A stretch of DNA of 64,000 bases, taken from positions 1,582,001 to 1,646,000 of the forward strand of contig AP024710.1 of NCBI GenBank assembly GCA_024363285.1, given 5' to 3'. This stretch comes from Leptolinea sp. HRD-7 (GTDB taxonomy: Bacteria > Chloroflexota > Anaerolineae > Anaerolineales > Anaerolineaceae). This document shows, in pieces, positions 36,774-44,057 of this stretch (position 1 is its first letter; every line of letters starts with the position of its first letter). Under the pieces are notes generated by a model. The model saw only the letters and a program-made list of their open reading frames with translations. It did not search any database and had not been told where the DNA came from. The position numbers were made by a program, and so were the translations under genes.

Positions 36774-36983
36774 AGGTCTCTTCAGTTTTAGGGTGTGTAT
36801 ACAAGTTTTTCTAATTTCACATTAAACCTGTATCGGTTTCTGAGAGTTTTTCCAGTGCAAAAATGTTTCTTCACCTATCTCATATGATTCTTCTGCATAA
36901 ATCCGTTCCAAACATGTAAAAAATGCCCTGGAATAATTCTCCAGTCCGAGCAACCGCAGAGATGTCAGAATACGCGTGATGCG

Positions 36984-37352
36984 TTAATAATTATGGTTCC
37001 TGTGGCTGATCCAGTTTTCTTTCTTTGTGGCATAATCGCTGCTTTTTTCTATTGTCACATCGCTTCCATTTTCAACGATCTGGAAGCCATAAAACTTTAG
37101 CATTATTGCCAATGAAGTCAATAATTTTGCCTTTAATTCCGGTGATTTTCGGAATTCTTGAAAAACAGCTTTATCCAATACGGGTGCGGCAAAATTGATC
37201 GCGCTAGGCTCTTCCAGGGGGAAAAGCCATTGGATATATGTGTGATACCCTTCAAGTTCATCGTCGTTGAACTTCCAGATATCTTCAAGTTTCCGGTTGC
37301 TGTTTTTCAAATCGCCTGAATAAAAAGAAATAATAGCTCTAGACGGCAGCAT
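36984..37352 (-). CDS. OGFr-domain protein (opioid growth factor receptor-like region)
   Basis: About 122 residues. The core DDELEGYHTYIQWLFPLEEP followed by NFAAPVLDKAVFQEF is the pattern of the OGFr conserved region (PF04664), best known from vertebrates but present in scattered bacteria with no known function. ATG 37352 follows AAGGA at five bases. The gene lies just after the stop (37369) of the EF-hand-like gene on the same strand. The 210-bp gap after it (36774-36983) shows nothing. Confidence 0.75.
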   Translation of the reverse strand: MLPSRAIISFYSGDLKNSNRKLEDIWKFNDDELEGYHTYIQWLFPLEEPSAINFAAPVLDKAVFQEFRKSPELKAKLLTSLAIMLKFYGFQIVENGSDVTIEKSSDYATKKENWISHRNHNY

Positions 37353-37368
37353 AGGGTCCTTCTTCTTT

Positions 37369-37803
37369 CTAATTCGCCCTGGCAAAACCGAACATCAGGG
37401 TCTGGTTTTCTCCGGTAATGGGCTGTTTTGTCTCCCGCGTACCAATATAGCCGTTCGGCGTAAGCACTTCAACATACGAACCCTGCCAGCAGTCACAGGG
37501 GCAGCCGGCTTTGTATTCGATCGCTTCGGCCACACCCCGGTCATCGGTGGCTGAGGTAACGCTGAGGGTCAACGGGTGGGCTATGGTGACATTCGGCATG
37601 GCATGTTCGTCATCATCGTAATAGCCGTCTCGGTTGGTATCTTCCCAGGCGAAGACCACAGCATACACCCGGCCGTCAGGGTGAATGTTGGGCGGCGGAT
37701 AACACTTCAGGATCTTTGTGTAGTAGAAAAAGCCGGATAAATATAATCCGATGAAAATTACCGAAACGATCAGCAGTGCCAGCAGCATCTTTATCGCTTT
37801 CAT
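37369..37803 (-). CDS. Membrane-anchored protein with an EF-hand-like loop
   Basis: About 144 residues. One N-terminal membrane segment (KAIKMLLALLIVSVIFIGLYL) is followed by an exported domain of about 110 residues with DTNRDGYYDDDE near residue 58, a calcium-binding loop of EF-hand/dockerin type, inside a likely SdrD-B or Cna-B-like beta sandwich (MPNVTIAHPLTLSVTSATDDRG). A CPCDC cluster follows. GGTGG precedes ATG 37803; the longer frame to 37875 lacks a good start. Confidence 0.7.
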   Translation of the reverse strand: MKAIKMLLALLIVSVIFIGLYLSGFFYYTKILKCYPPPNIHPDGRVYAVVFAWEDTNRDGYYDDDEHAMPNVTIAHPLTLSVTSATDDRGVAEAIEYKAGCPCDCWQGSYVEVLTPNGYIGTRETKQPITGENQTLMFGFARAN

Positions 37804-37938
37804 AATCCACCCCGTGAAAAAGCATTGCTTTTTTAAAACTGGTTCATAAAGTATTGTATCAACAAAGAAGGCCAATCACCTGTTTTTGTGACCGGGATTT
37901 GATATTACCCTTGCCTTGATTCCAGCCATCCGGCAGGC

Positions 37939-37944
37939 TATAAT
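37939..37944 (+). promoter_or_regulatory. -10 box upstream of the nurA-herA operon
   Basis: TATAAT with AGGC just before it lies 43 bases before ATG 37987, giving a leader of about 35 bases that holds GGGGA at the usual distance from the start. Confidence 0.5.
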
Positions 37945-37986
37945 TCAAACAGATGTTCCATTTCTGACACACACAACCGGGGAAAC

Positions 37987-39159
37987 ATGCCGCTGGATTA
38001 CACCGCCATTCAGAATAAATTGAGAGTCCTTGCCGGCCAGATCGACGCCCGCCAGCAGGCGGAAGCCGGAAAAGCCGAACACGCTTCCGTGCTGCTTGAT
38101 AGCCTTGCCGGGCAGAATGAACACACCCGCGAAGTCATCCTTTCTGCCGCGGCGCTGAATGCCAACCTGCGCAGTGCCGTACCCACGGGGGAGGATATCA
38201 CGGCAGTCTTCCATGCCCCGGCTATCTCACAGGATTACACATTGCTGGCGGCGGACGGGTCGCAGGTCAACCCGAGCCGGCATGACAGCATACCCTTCGG
38301 GGTGATCAACATCGGCGTGTTCCGAATGGACTCCACCCTGCAATCGCCGCCACGGGAGATCGTAGAAACGCGATTGCTTGACCTTGACGAGATAACAAAC
38401 GAATATGGATTGGTGGGAGAAGAGGTTATCGCGCTTCGTCGCGACCTGCGTGAGCGCCGCAAGCTGGCGGATCTGTCAAAGGAAATTGACGGCACCGTTC
38501 TCGCGCTGACCGATGGTCCTTTAGAACTTTTCCGGGACCCGCAGGGCAGCCTGGAGACACAGAACGAATTTGAGCAGTATATTGGCGTGTTACACCAGCT
38601 GGCCGCGCAGGGCACGATCACCGCGGGGTATGTTGACCGCCCCGGCTCTGACCTGGTGGTTCGCATGCTGGGGCTGCTTGATCCGCAGTCAGAACAAAAT
38701 ACCGTTTCTGAAAAAGAACGATCGCTCGCGCCGTTATCGGATGCGTATCTTTTCCGGAATCGTATTCCCCCGCAGGCGCGTTCAGCCATCTTCGGCATCC
38801 ACTCACGCTCGGCGCAAAGCTACCCGGATGAGACCGCGCTGCATTTCTTTTATCTGAACACTGGCCTGCCCGGTAAGCCATCGCTTGCCCGGGTGGAAAT
38901 TCCCGAGTGGGTGGCAGCTGATGCGAACCGGGTCAACCTGCTGCATGCCGTGCTTCTGGAACAGTGCGCGATACTGGGGGGGATGCCCTACCCGTATGCT
39001 TTACACCGCTCACACGAGATCGCGCTGGTATCTCTGTTGGATAAAGAACAGATCAGCCAGATGATTATTCGCGAAATGATCGCCCGGGGGATGAACCCAC
39101 CCGAGCCATCCAACAAGCAATTCGCCAAAAACCTTTCAGGAAGAACGAGGAACCGCTGA
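37987..39159 (+). CDS. nurA: NurA-family DNA double-strand break repair nuclease
   Basis: 390 residues. The NurA domain covers most of the protein, with the first catalytic Asp in LLAADGSQVNPSRHDS near residue 92 and the second metal site in LALTDGPLELF near 178. NurA is a 5'-3' exonuclease/endonuclease that works with the HerA translocase to resect DNA ends; in bacteria HerA/NurA pairs are also found in phage-defence contexts. Its TGA overlaps the ATG of the next gene. Confidence 0.9.
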   Translation: MPLDYTAIQNKLRVLAGQIDARQQAEAGKAEHASVLLDSLAGQNEHTREVILSAAALNANLRSAVPTGEDITAVFHAPAISQDYTLLAADGSQVNPSRHDSIPFGVINIGVFRMDSTLQSPPREIVETRLLDLDEITNEYGLVGEEVIALRRDLRERRKLADLSKEIDGTVLALTDGPLELFRDPQGSLETQNEFEQYIGVLHQLAAQGTITAGYVDRPGSDLVVRMLGLLDPQSEQNTVSEKERSLAPLSDAYLFRNRIPPQARSAIFGIHSRSAQSYPDETALHFFYLNTGLPGKPSLARVEIPEWVAADANRVNLLHAVLLEQCAILGGMPYPYALHRSHEIALVSLLDKEQISQMIIREMIARGMNPPEPSNKQFAKNLSGRTRNR

Positions 39160-39791
39160 TGCTTCCGCTTACCCCCATTTCCATCCAGATCGGCCGCCTG
39201 CTGCGCGCGTCGACCACCGGCTGCGTGATCGGCTGCCAGGTCACTCAGGTGGAAAACCTGACCTTCGGCGGCCTGGTTCGAATCCCCGCCGCGCCGGGTT
39301 ACCAGATATTCGGGCTGGTATATGACATCCATATTGACGATGACGGTCTGGTGCGCCAGCTCGTGACCGCCGAGCATGTCAATGAAATGTTAATTCAAGA
39401 TAACCGTCTTAACCGCAATATTCCCGCGGAGATCAGCGTGCTGTTCGTGGGCTACCAGCGTGATAGGCATGTGTCACATTTAATGCCGCCAAGACCGCCG
39501 CTTTCATTGGACCAGATCTTCACCTGCAGCGCGCAGGAGACTCTGGCGTTCACGGCCGGCAACCGATTCGGCTATTTCCGGCATATTCTGGGCAATCTTG
39601 ACCTGCCCGTGGCGGAGTTGCTGGCGGCTCATTTGCAGCAGACTCACGCTGTCTATCTGCAATTGAACAATGAGACATGGTTGGAAAGCGCCGTCAGCGA
39701 GCTGATCGTACTCTTACGGGATGACTATGAAACCCTCAACCGTGTGCTGGGCGCCATCAGCGAGATATACCAGGATCAGGCAGGAGCATAG
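39159..39791 (+). CDS. HAS-barrel-like protein between nurA and herA
   Basis: 210 residues. The first half looks like a HAS barrel, the N-terminal domain of HerA: compare GGLVRIPAAPGYQIFGLVYD here with SFVVTRSGDWQFYGLVTN in HerA. The second half is helical (LPVAELLAAHLQQTHAVY; then ELIVLLRDDYETLNRVLGA). It is coupled to nurA (TGATG) and is followed by herA after two bases. I infer that it belongs to the NurA-HerA complex; no function is known to me. Confidence 0.75.
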   Translation: MLPLTPISIQIGRLLRASTTGCVIGCQVTQVENLTFGGLVRIPAAPGYQIFGLVYDIHIDDDGLVRQLVTAEHVNEMLIQDNRLNRNIPAEISVLFVGYQRDRHVSHLMPPRPPLSLDQIFTCSAQETLAFTAGNRFGYFRHILGNLDLPVAELLAAHLQQTHAVYLQLNNETWLESAVSELIVLLRDDYETLNRVLGAISEIYQDQAGA

Positions 39792-39793
39792 GC

Positions 39794-41527
39794 ATGGCAC
39801 AGAATAATCCCACATCCAACCCCGGCGAGAACCCCGAGATCGGCTATATTGTCGGCGGGTCGCTGAAAGACAGCCTGAACGCCCGATTGATCGTCCCCGC
39901 ACATGATGTGCAGGAAGGCAGCTTTGTGGTCACCCGCAGCGGCGACTGGCAGTTCTACGGTCTGGTCACCAACCTGGTGCTGGGTTCCACCAACCCGCGC
40001 TTCGCCGACGAGCAGAGTGAGCAGCGCCTGCCGCCCAACGTGGCGCGCCTGCTGCATGGCCAAACCCTGTATACCAACCTCGAAATCCTCCCTGCGCTAA
40101 TGCTCGACCGCGGCCCTGAACCCGGAACGCCTGAATATGAAACCTGGCTGGCGGCGAACCCAGGCGAAAGAAAACCGATCTCGATTAAGACAGTTCCAGC
40201 TCATCATTCTTCTGTTCGCCTTGCGTCAGCAGGTGATATCGCTGAGATATTCGGTGATCCAAACAAAGAAGATGGGAGCAATTTTATTATTGGATATAGC
40301 CGCGAATTGGGGCATCCAGTTTGCATTGATTTGGACAGATTTGTTCAACGTTCATCAGGAGTTTTTGGAGCAACTGGTTCGGGTAAATCTTTCCTTACTC
40401 GATTGGTATTAGCCGGCCTCATTAAATACAACAAATCATCATTACTTGTATTCGATATGCATAACGAATATGGTTTTGATGATAAGTCATCCGATACAGG
40501 GAAAAATGTATCTGGTTTAAGGTCTAAATTTCCAACTAAGGTTCGCGTGGTGGGTCTGGGCGCGACGGCTACCATTCACAACAAACCGCCGGATTACACG
40601 CTGGAGATCGCCGAGAAGGACATCCGGCCGGAAGATATTGAATTGTTGACCCGTGAATTGAACCTCAAAGAGACCACCGCCACCACACTGGACGCGCTGG
40701 TGCGCAGTTTCGGCGAAGAGAACTGGTTCCGCGAATTTCGTGACCTTGTTCCCGGTAAGACGGAAATTGACGAAGACGGTAAAAAGATCCCTTCTGATGA
40801 CAGTGTGGAAGGTTGGGCGTATCGCGAAGGCGTGCATCCCGGGGCGGCTGCCGGCCTGCACAGCAAGTTGACCCGCGTGTTCAACCGGCCGTATATTCTG
40901 GCCGAACCCGCTACGGACGGGCTGGGCGAGATCATCAAATCGCTGGAAAACGGGCAGCATGTGATCCTGTCGTTCGGGAAGAACGAGAGCGATTTGGATT
41001 ATCTGCTGGTCACCAACCTGCTCACGCGCCGCATCCGGGACGCCTGGGAGAAGAAGACCAACACCTTCCGCAGCAACCCGAATAAAGAAGGCGAGCCGCG
41101 CCCGCTGGTGATCGTGGTGGAGGAAGCCCACAAGATGCTTAACCGCGAGATGGCCGCGCAGACCACCTTCAGCACGATCGCGCGTGAGATGCGCAAGTAT
41201 TACGTCACCCTGCTGGTGATTGACCAGCGCCCCTCGCAGATCTATGACGAGGTGATGTCGCAGCTTGGTACGCGCATCTCCGGCTGGCTGGGTGACGACC
41301 TGGATATCCAGGCAGTGCTATCCGGCCTGGCCGGCAAGGATTCGCTGCGCGGTATGCTCTCTCGCCTGCAGCCGAAAGAGGAAGTGCTGCTGCTCGGCTG
41401 GGGTGTGCCTATGCCGCTGCCAGTGCGGTCACGGCGTTATGACGAGCGTTTCTGGAAGGAATTGACGGGCAGGGATGCGGATAAGCCGATTGACGTCGAC
41501 CGGTCGATCAAGGAATTGGGATTTTAG
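39794..41527 (+). CDS. herA: HerA hexameric DNA translocase (HAS barrel, DUF87 ATPase)
   Basis: 577 residues. The HAS barrel spans about 15-105. The FtsK-like ATPase has Walker A GATGSGKS at 192-199, DMHNEYG near 221, and Walker B LVIVVEEAHKML near 440. The product forms a ring that pumps DNA and stimulates NurA. A 370-bp tract covering Walker A (about 40190-40558, residues 133-255) is about 39% GC, whereas flanking segments I counted are 50-67%. This suggests a recombined segment. The frame is intact. Confidence 0.93.
   Translation: MAQNNPTSNPGENPEIGYIVGGSLKDSLNARLIVPAHDVQEGSFVVTRSGDWQFYGLVTNLVLGSTNPRFADEQSEQRLPPNVARLLHGQTLYTNLEILPALMLDRGPEPGTPEYETWLAANPGERKPISIKTVPAHHSSVRLASAGDIAEIFGDPNKEDGSNFIIGYSRELGHPVCIDLDRFVQRSSGVFGATGSGKSFLTRLVLAGLIKYNKSSLLVFDMHNEYGFDDKSSDTGKNVSGLRSKFPTKVRVVGLGATATIHNKPPDYTLEIAEKDIRPEDIELLTRELNLKETTATTLDALVRSFGEENWFREFRDLVPGKTEIDEDGKKIPSDDSVEGWAYREGVHPGAAAGLHSKLTRVFNRPYILAEPATDGLGEIIKSLENGQHVILSFGKNESDLDYLLVTNLLTRRIRDAWEKKTNTFRSNPNKEGEPRPLVIVVEEAHKMLNREMAAQTTFSTIAREMRKYYVTLLVIDQRPSQIYDEVMSQLGTRISGWLGDDLDIQAVLSGLAGKDSLRGMLSRLQPKEEVLLLGWGVPMPLPVRSRRYDERFWKELTGRDADKPIDVDRSIKELGF
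40190..40558 (+). other. AT-rich mosaic tract within herA
   Basis: By hand count the 60-base blocks from 40261 to 40500 are 40, 40, 38 and 33% GC, against 60-67% in blocks at 39901 and 40021 and 50% at 40621. The change is sharp on both sides, and codons such as ATT, TTA, AAT and TCA dominate only here. The protein sequence remains HerA-like. Confidence 0.75.
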
Positions 41528-41758
41528 GTCAGCCATCGCCGAGGGTTGGGTCTACATTTTCATCCGTCATCCTGACGCCCGTCTGGGCGGAAGGATACTG
41601 GCTGGAGTTAGAGGCTACTCGTCCATCCTATAGTAATTGCCTAATAGTGGGAGATGCTTCGCTATCGCTCAGCATGACAATAAGAGTGAGATGTTACATG
41701 TCCATGAAAGGCACCTTCCTCCATCCGCTTTTTGGATGGGGGAAGGCCGGGATGGGGG
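41528..41758. repeat. Repeat-filled spacer after herA, with dispersed repeat copy 2
   Basis: The 231-bp gap is made of repeats. At 41566-41600 is GTCATCCTGACGCCCG with GGCGGAAGGAT, and at 41649-41692 the related AGATGCTTCGC with GCTCAGCATGACA. At 41711-41760 is the CCTTCCTCC to GGGATGGGGG element, an inverted copy of the repeats at 21944 and 47361. No gene is apparent. Confidence 0.7.
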
Positions 41759-42223
41759 TTAATTCCCGCCGGCCTGGAAGATCAACCATACCGCCACCGC
41801 GATCGCCATACCGAAGAACACACCCGCGATAACCTGCCGGGGCGTGTGCCCCAGCACTTCCTTTAATTGCTGCTCGCTGATCGGCTGCCCTGAAAACAGC
41901 TCATTGATCATTTTATTGATCCGTTCAGCATGCATGCCCGCCTGCCGGCGAACGCCAGCCGCGTCATAGACAACGATCATGGTGATAGCCAGTGAGACGG
42001 CAAACAGCGATGAGCCGAAACCTTCAAATAGACCCACAGCCACTGTAGTGGCAGACATCAACGCGGAATGAGAACTAGGCATCCCTCCGGAGCTAAACCA
42101 CAGGCCCCAGTTCCAGCGGCGGGTGCGGGCGTAATGCACAAACGGTTTTACCCCCTGAGCCAGAAACCATCCCAGCAGAGCCGATAACAAAACACCGTTA
42201 TGAAAAACGTCATTATTGGTCAT
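41759..42223 (-). CDS. DUF212 divergent PAP2-family membrane protein
   Basis: 154 residues with four membrane segments. The family motifs are GGMPSSHSALMSATTVAVG near residue 46 and YDAAGVRRQAGMHAERIN near 85, with LGHTPRQVIAGVFFG near 123. These resemble acid phosphatase/haloperoxidase residues. Function is unknown, probably lipid phosphatase-like. ATG 42223 lies just after the xseB stop, so it belongs to the xseA-xseB operon. Confidence 0.9.
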   Translation of the reverse strand: MTNNDVFHNGVLLSALLGWFLAQGVKPFVHYARTRRWNWGLWFSSGGMPSSHSALMSATTVAVGLFEGFGSSLFAVSLAITMIVVYDAAGVRRQAGMHAERINKMINELFSGQPISEQQLKEVLGHTPRQVIAGVFFGMAIAVAVWLIFQAGGN

Positions 42224-42225
42224 GC

Positions 42226-42468
42226 TTATTCAGCGTCACCTTCAGACGGATTTATGCCCAGAGTTCGTACCCGTAATTCTGCTTTATCCAGCAATTCCTG
42301 GCAGTGTTTAGCCAGTGCCTGTCCGCGTTCAAACCACCCTATGGTGGCTTCAAGATCGGTCTGTTCCTGTTCCAGTAAGGTGACTATGCCTTCCAATTCA
42401 GCATAGGCCTGTTCGTATGTCAATTCGTCTACCGGGGTTGAGGTAATGGCGGGTGATTTATTCGTCAT
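42226..42468 (-). CDS. xseB: Exodeoxyribonuclease VII small subunit
   Basis: 80 residues, the normal length for XseB. The motif LTYEQAYAELEGIVTLLEQE followed by LEATIGWFERGQALAKHCQ is diagnostic. It forms a complex with XseA, several small subunits per large one, and degrades single-stranded DNA into short oligonucleotides. It lies nine bases after the xseA stop. Confidence 0.95.
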   Translation of the reverse strand: MTNKSPAITSTPVDELTYEQAYAELEGIVTLLEQEQTDLEATIGWFERGQALAKHCQELLDKAELRVRTLGINPSEGDAE

Positions 42469-42477
42469 GGCCTGATT

Positions 42478-43698
42478 CTAATCCATTCTGGTCGATTCGA
42501 CGCGGCTGACAGCGGAGCCGCGAGCCAGAAGCGTGGTAATTCGGGTTCCTTCGTCAAGTTGTTCCGCTGACCGCACGATGGTGCCATCATCCAGACGGAC
42601 CAGCGCGTACCCGCGCTGTAATACAGCCCGCGGGTCCAATGCCGTTAGCCGCGAGAAGGTATTCTTCAGGTTTGCGCGGTTGAGCTCCAGCCGGTGAGAA
42701 ATATTCCGCGCCAGTTGAAGTGACAGGCCGTCAACCTGCTGGCGTTCTCGTTCCACGCGGCGGACGGGTGATTCGCGGTTCAATCTTCGAGAGGTCTGAT
42801 CCAGATTTGCCCGGAGGTTATCTATTGTTGATCTGACATAATAATTCAGCTCTTGATGCGTTCCCTGTAGTTCTGCCAGCATGTCATCTCTGGAGGGCGT
42901 AGCCATCACCGCCGCGCCGGTTGGCGTTGGCGCGCGAACGTCTGCCGCGAAATCTGCCAGGGTGAAGTCTGTCTCATGGCCGATGCCGGTGACCACCGGT
43001 GCTTCCGATTCGGCCACGGCGTAGACCACACCTTCGTTGTTAAAGGCCCAGAGGTCTTCCATGGAACCGCCGCCGCGAGCCAGTAAAATGACATCCGGGT
43101 GAATATCTCGATTAAGCCTGTGTAATGCCGCCACGATCTCGCCGGGGGCTTCAACGCCCTGAACGGCAGCCGGCGCGATGACCACATCCGCCAGGCAATA
43201 ACGCCCGCGAAGGGTGTTCAGCATATCCTGCAGGGCGGCACCTGTGGCGGAGGTCACAATACCGATGGTCTTCGGACGTTCCGGCAGGGGACGTTTGCGG
43301 TCTTCGTCAAACCAGCCGTCGGCTTCAAGGCGGGCTTTCAGCCGCAAGAATTCCTGATACAGTTCGCCTTCGCCGCGCATTCGCACCGCGTTGACATACA
43401 ACTGGTAAGCGCCGTCTCGCTCGTACAGGGAAACCGCGCCGTGTGCCTCGATCTGCGACCCGACCTGAAAATCAGGGATCCGCATGGCTGCCGAGCGCCA
43501 GATGACGCATTTAATGGCCGCGCCGCCGTCTTTCAACGTGAAGTAAATATGCCCGGAGGACGGCCGTGATAGGTTGGATACCTCGCCGGAAATCCACACA
43601 TCCTGCAGAATGGGGTCACTTTCCAACAGGGTGCGAAGGTACTGGGTGATCTCTGTAACCGAATAGGATGATGGCCGCAGCAGGGAAGGCTGAAACAT
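42478..43698 (-). CDS. xseA: Exodeoxyribonuclease VII large subunit
   Basis: 406 residues. An N-terminal OB fold (VWISGEVSNLSRPSSGHIYF near 36) binds single-stranded DNA. The catalytic domain has IGIVTSATGAALQDML near 145, DVILLARGGGSMEDLWAFN near 205 and VTGIGHETDFTLADFAADVRAPTP near 236. The C-terminus is a long coiled coil. It acts in repair and recombination. There is no ribosome binding site at ATG 43698, but TAAAGT lies six bases upstream, so it may be leaderless. Confidence 0.96.
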   Translation of the reverse strand: MFQPSLLRPSSYSVTEITQYLRTLLESDPILQDVWISGEVSNLSRPSSGHIYFTLKDGGAAIKCVIWRSAAMRIPDFQVGSQIEAHGAVSLYERDGAYQLYVNAVRMRGEGELYQEFLRLKARLEADGWFDEDRKRPLPERPKTIGIVTSATGAALQDMLNTLRGRYCLADVVIAPAAVQGVEAPGEIVAALHRLNRDIHPDVILLARGGGSMEDLWAFNNEGVVYAVAESEAPVVTGIGHETDFTLADFAADVRAPTPTGAAVMATPSRDDMLAELQGTHQELNYYVRSTIDNLRANLDQTSRRLNRESPVRRVERERQQVDGLSLQLARNISHRLELNRANLKNTFSRLTALDPRAVLQRGYALVRLDDGTIVRSAEQLDEGTRITTLLARGSAVSRVESTRMD

Positions 43699-44057
43699 GC
43701 GTTAACTTTACACGCAAAACGGAAATGGAGAAAGGGTGATACGCGTCCAGAATCATTGGTTGGGGTAGATACAGGCGGGAGGGTATGTGTCTTTATTTAT
43801 CTGGACAGAATCCGCCTGAATCTACCGTGACACAATTGCGGCGAGATCTTGAGGATTGAATACACATTCATCCAGCCCACGGTTGATGCGGCGGGAATCT
43901 TGTCTTAGGCCTACAGACGCATTAATCCCCCGCCGGCATCAACCCTGCCCGTGAAAATATGCATAGACGGGCAGAACTGTTGCATCGTTACCTTGCCCCC
44001 CTTCGTGAAGGGGAGGAAGGCTGCTTGCGCTCCGGATGGGTTTCTCCGGAGGGGGAT
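43699..44057. repeat. Repeat-rich intergenic space between xseA and pcrA
   Basis: No gene is supported in these 359 bp. At 43745-43840 and 43870-43950 there are decayed inverted repeats of the 207-bp array type (GTTGATGCGGCGGG paired with CCCGCCGGCATCAACC). At 43990-44050 lies CCTTGCCCCCCTTCGTGAAGG with GGAGGAAGG, related to the repeat at 21944. Confidence 0.65.
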
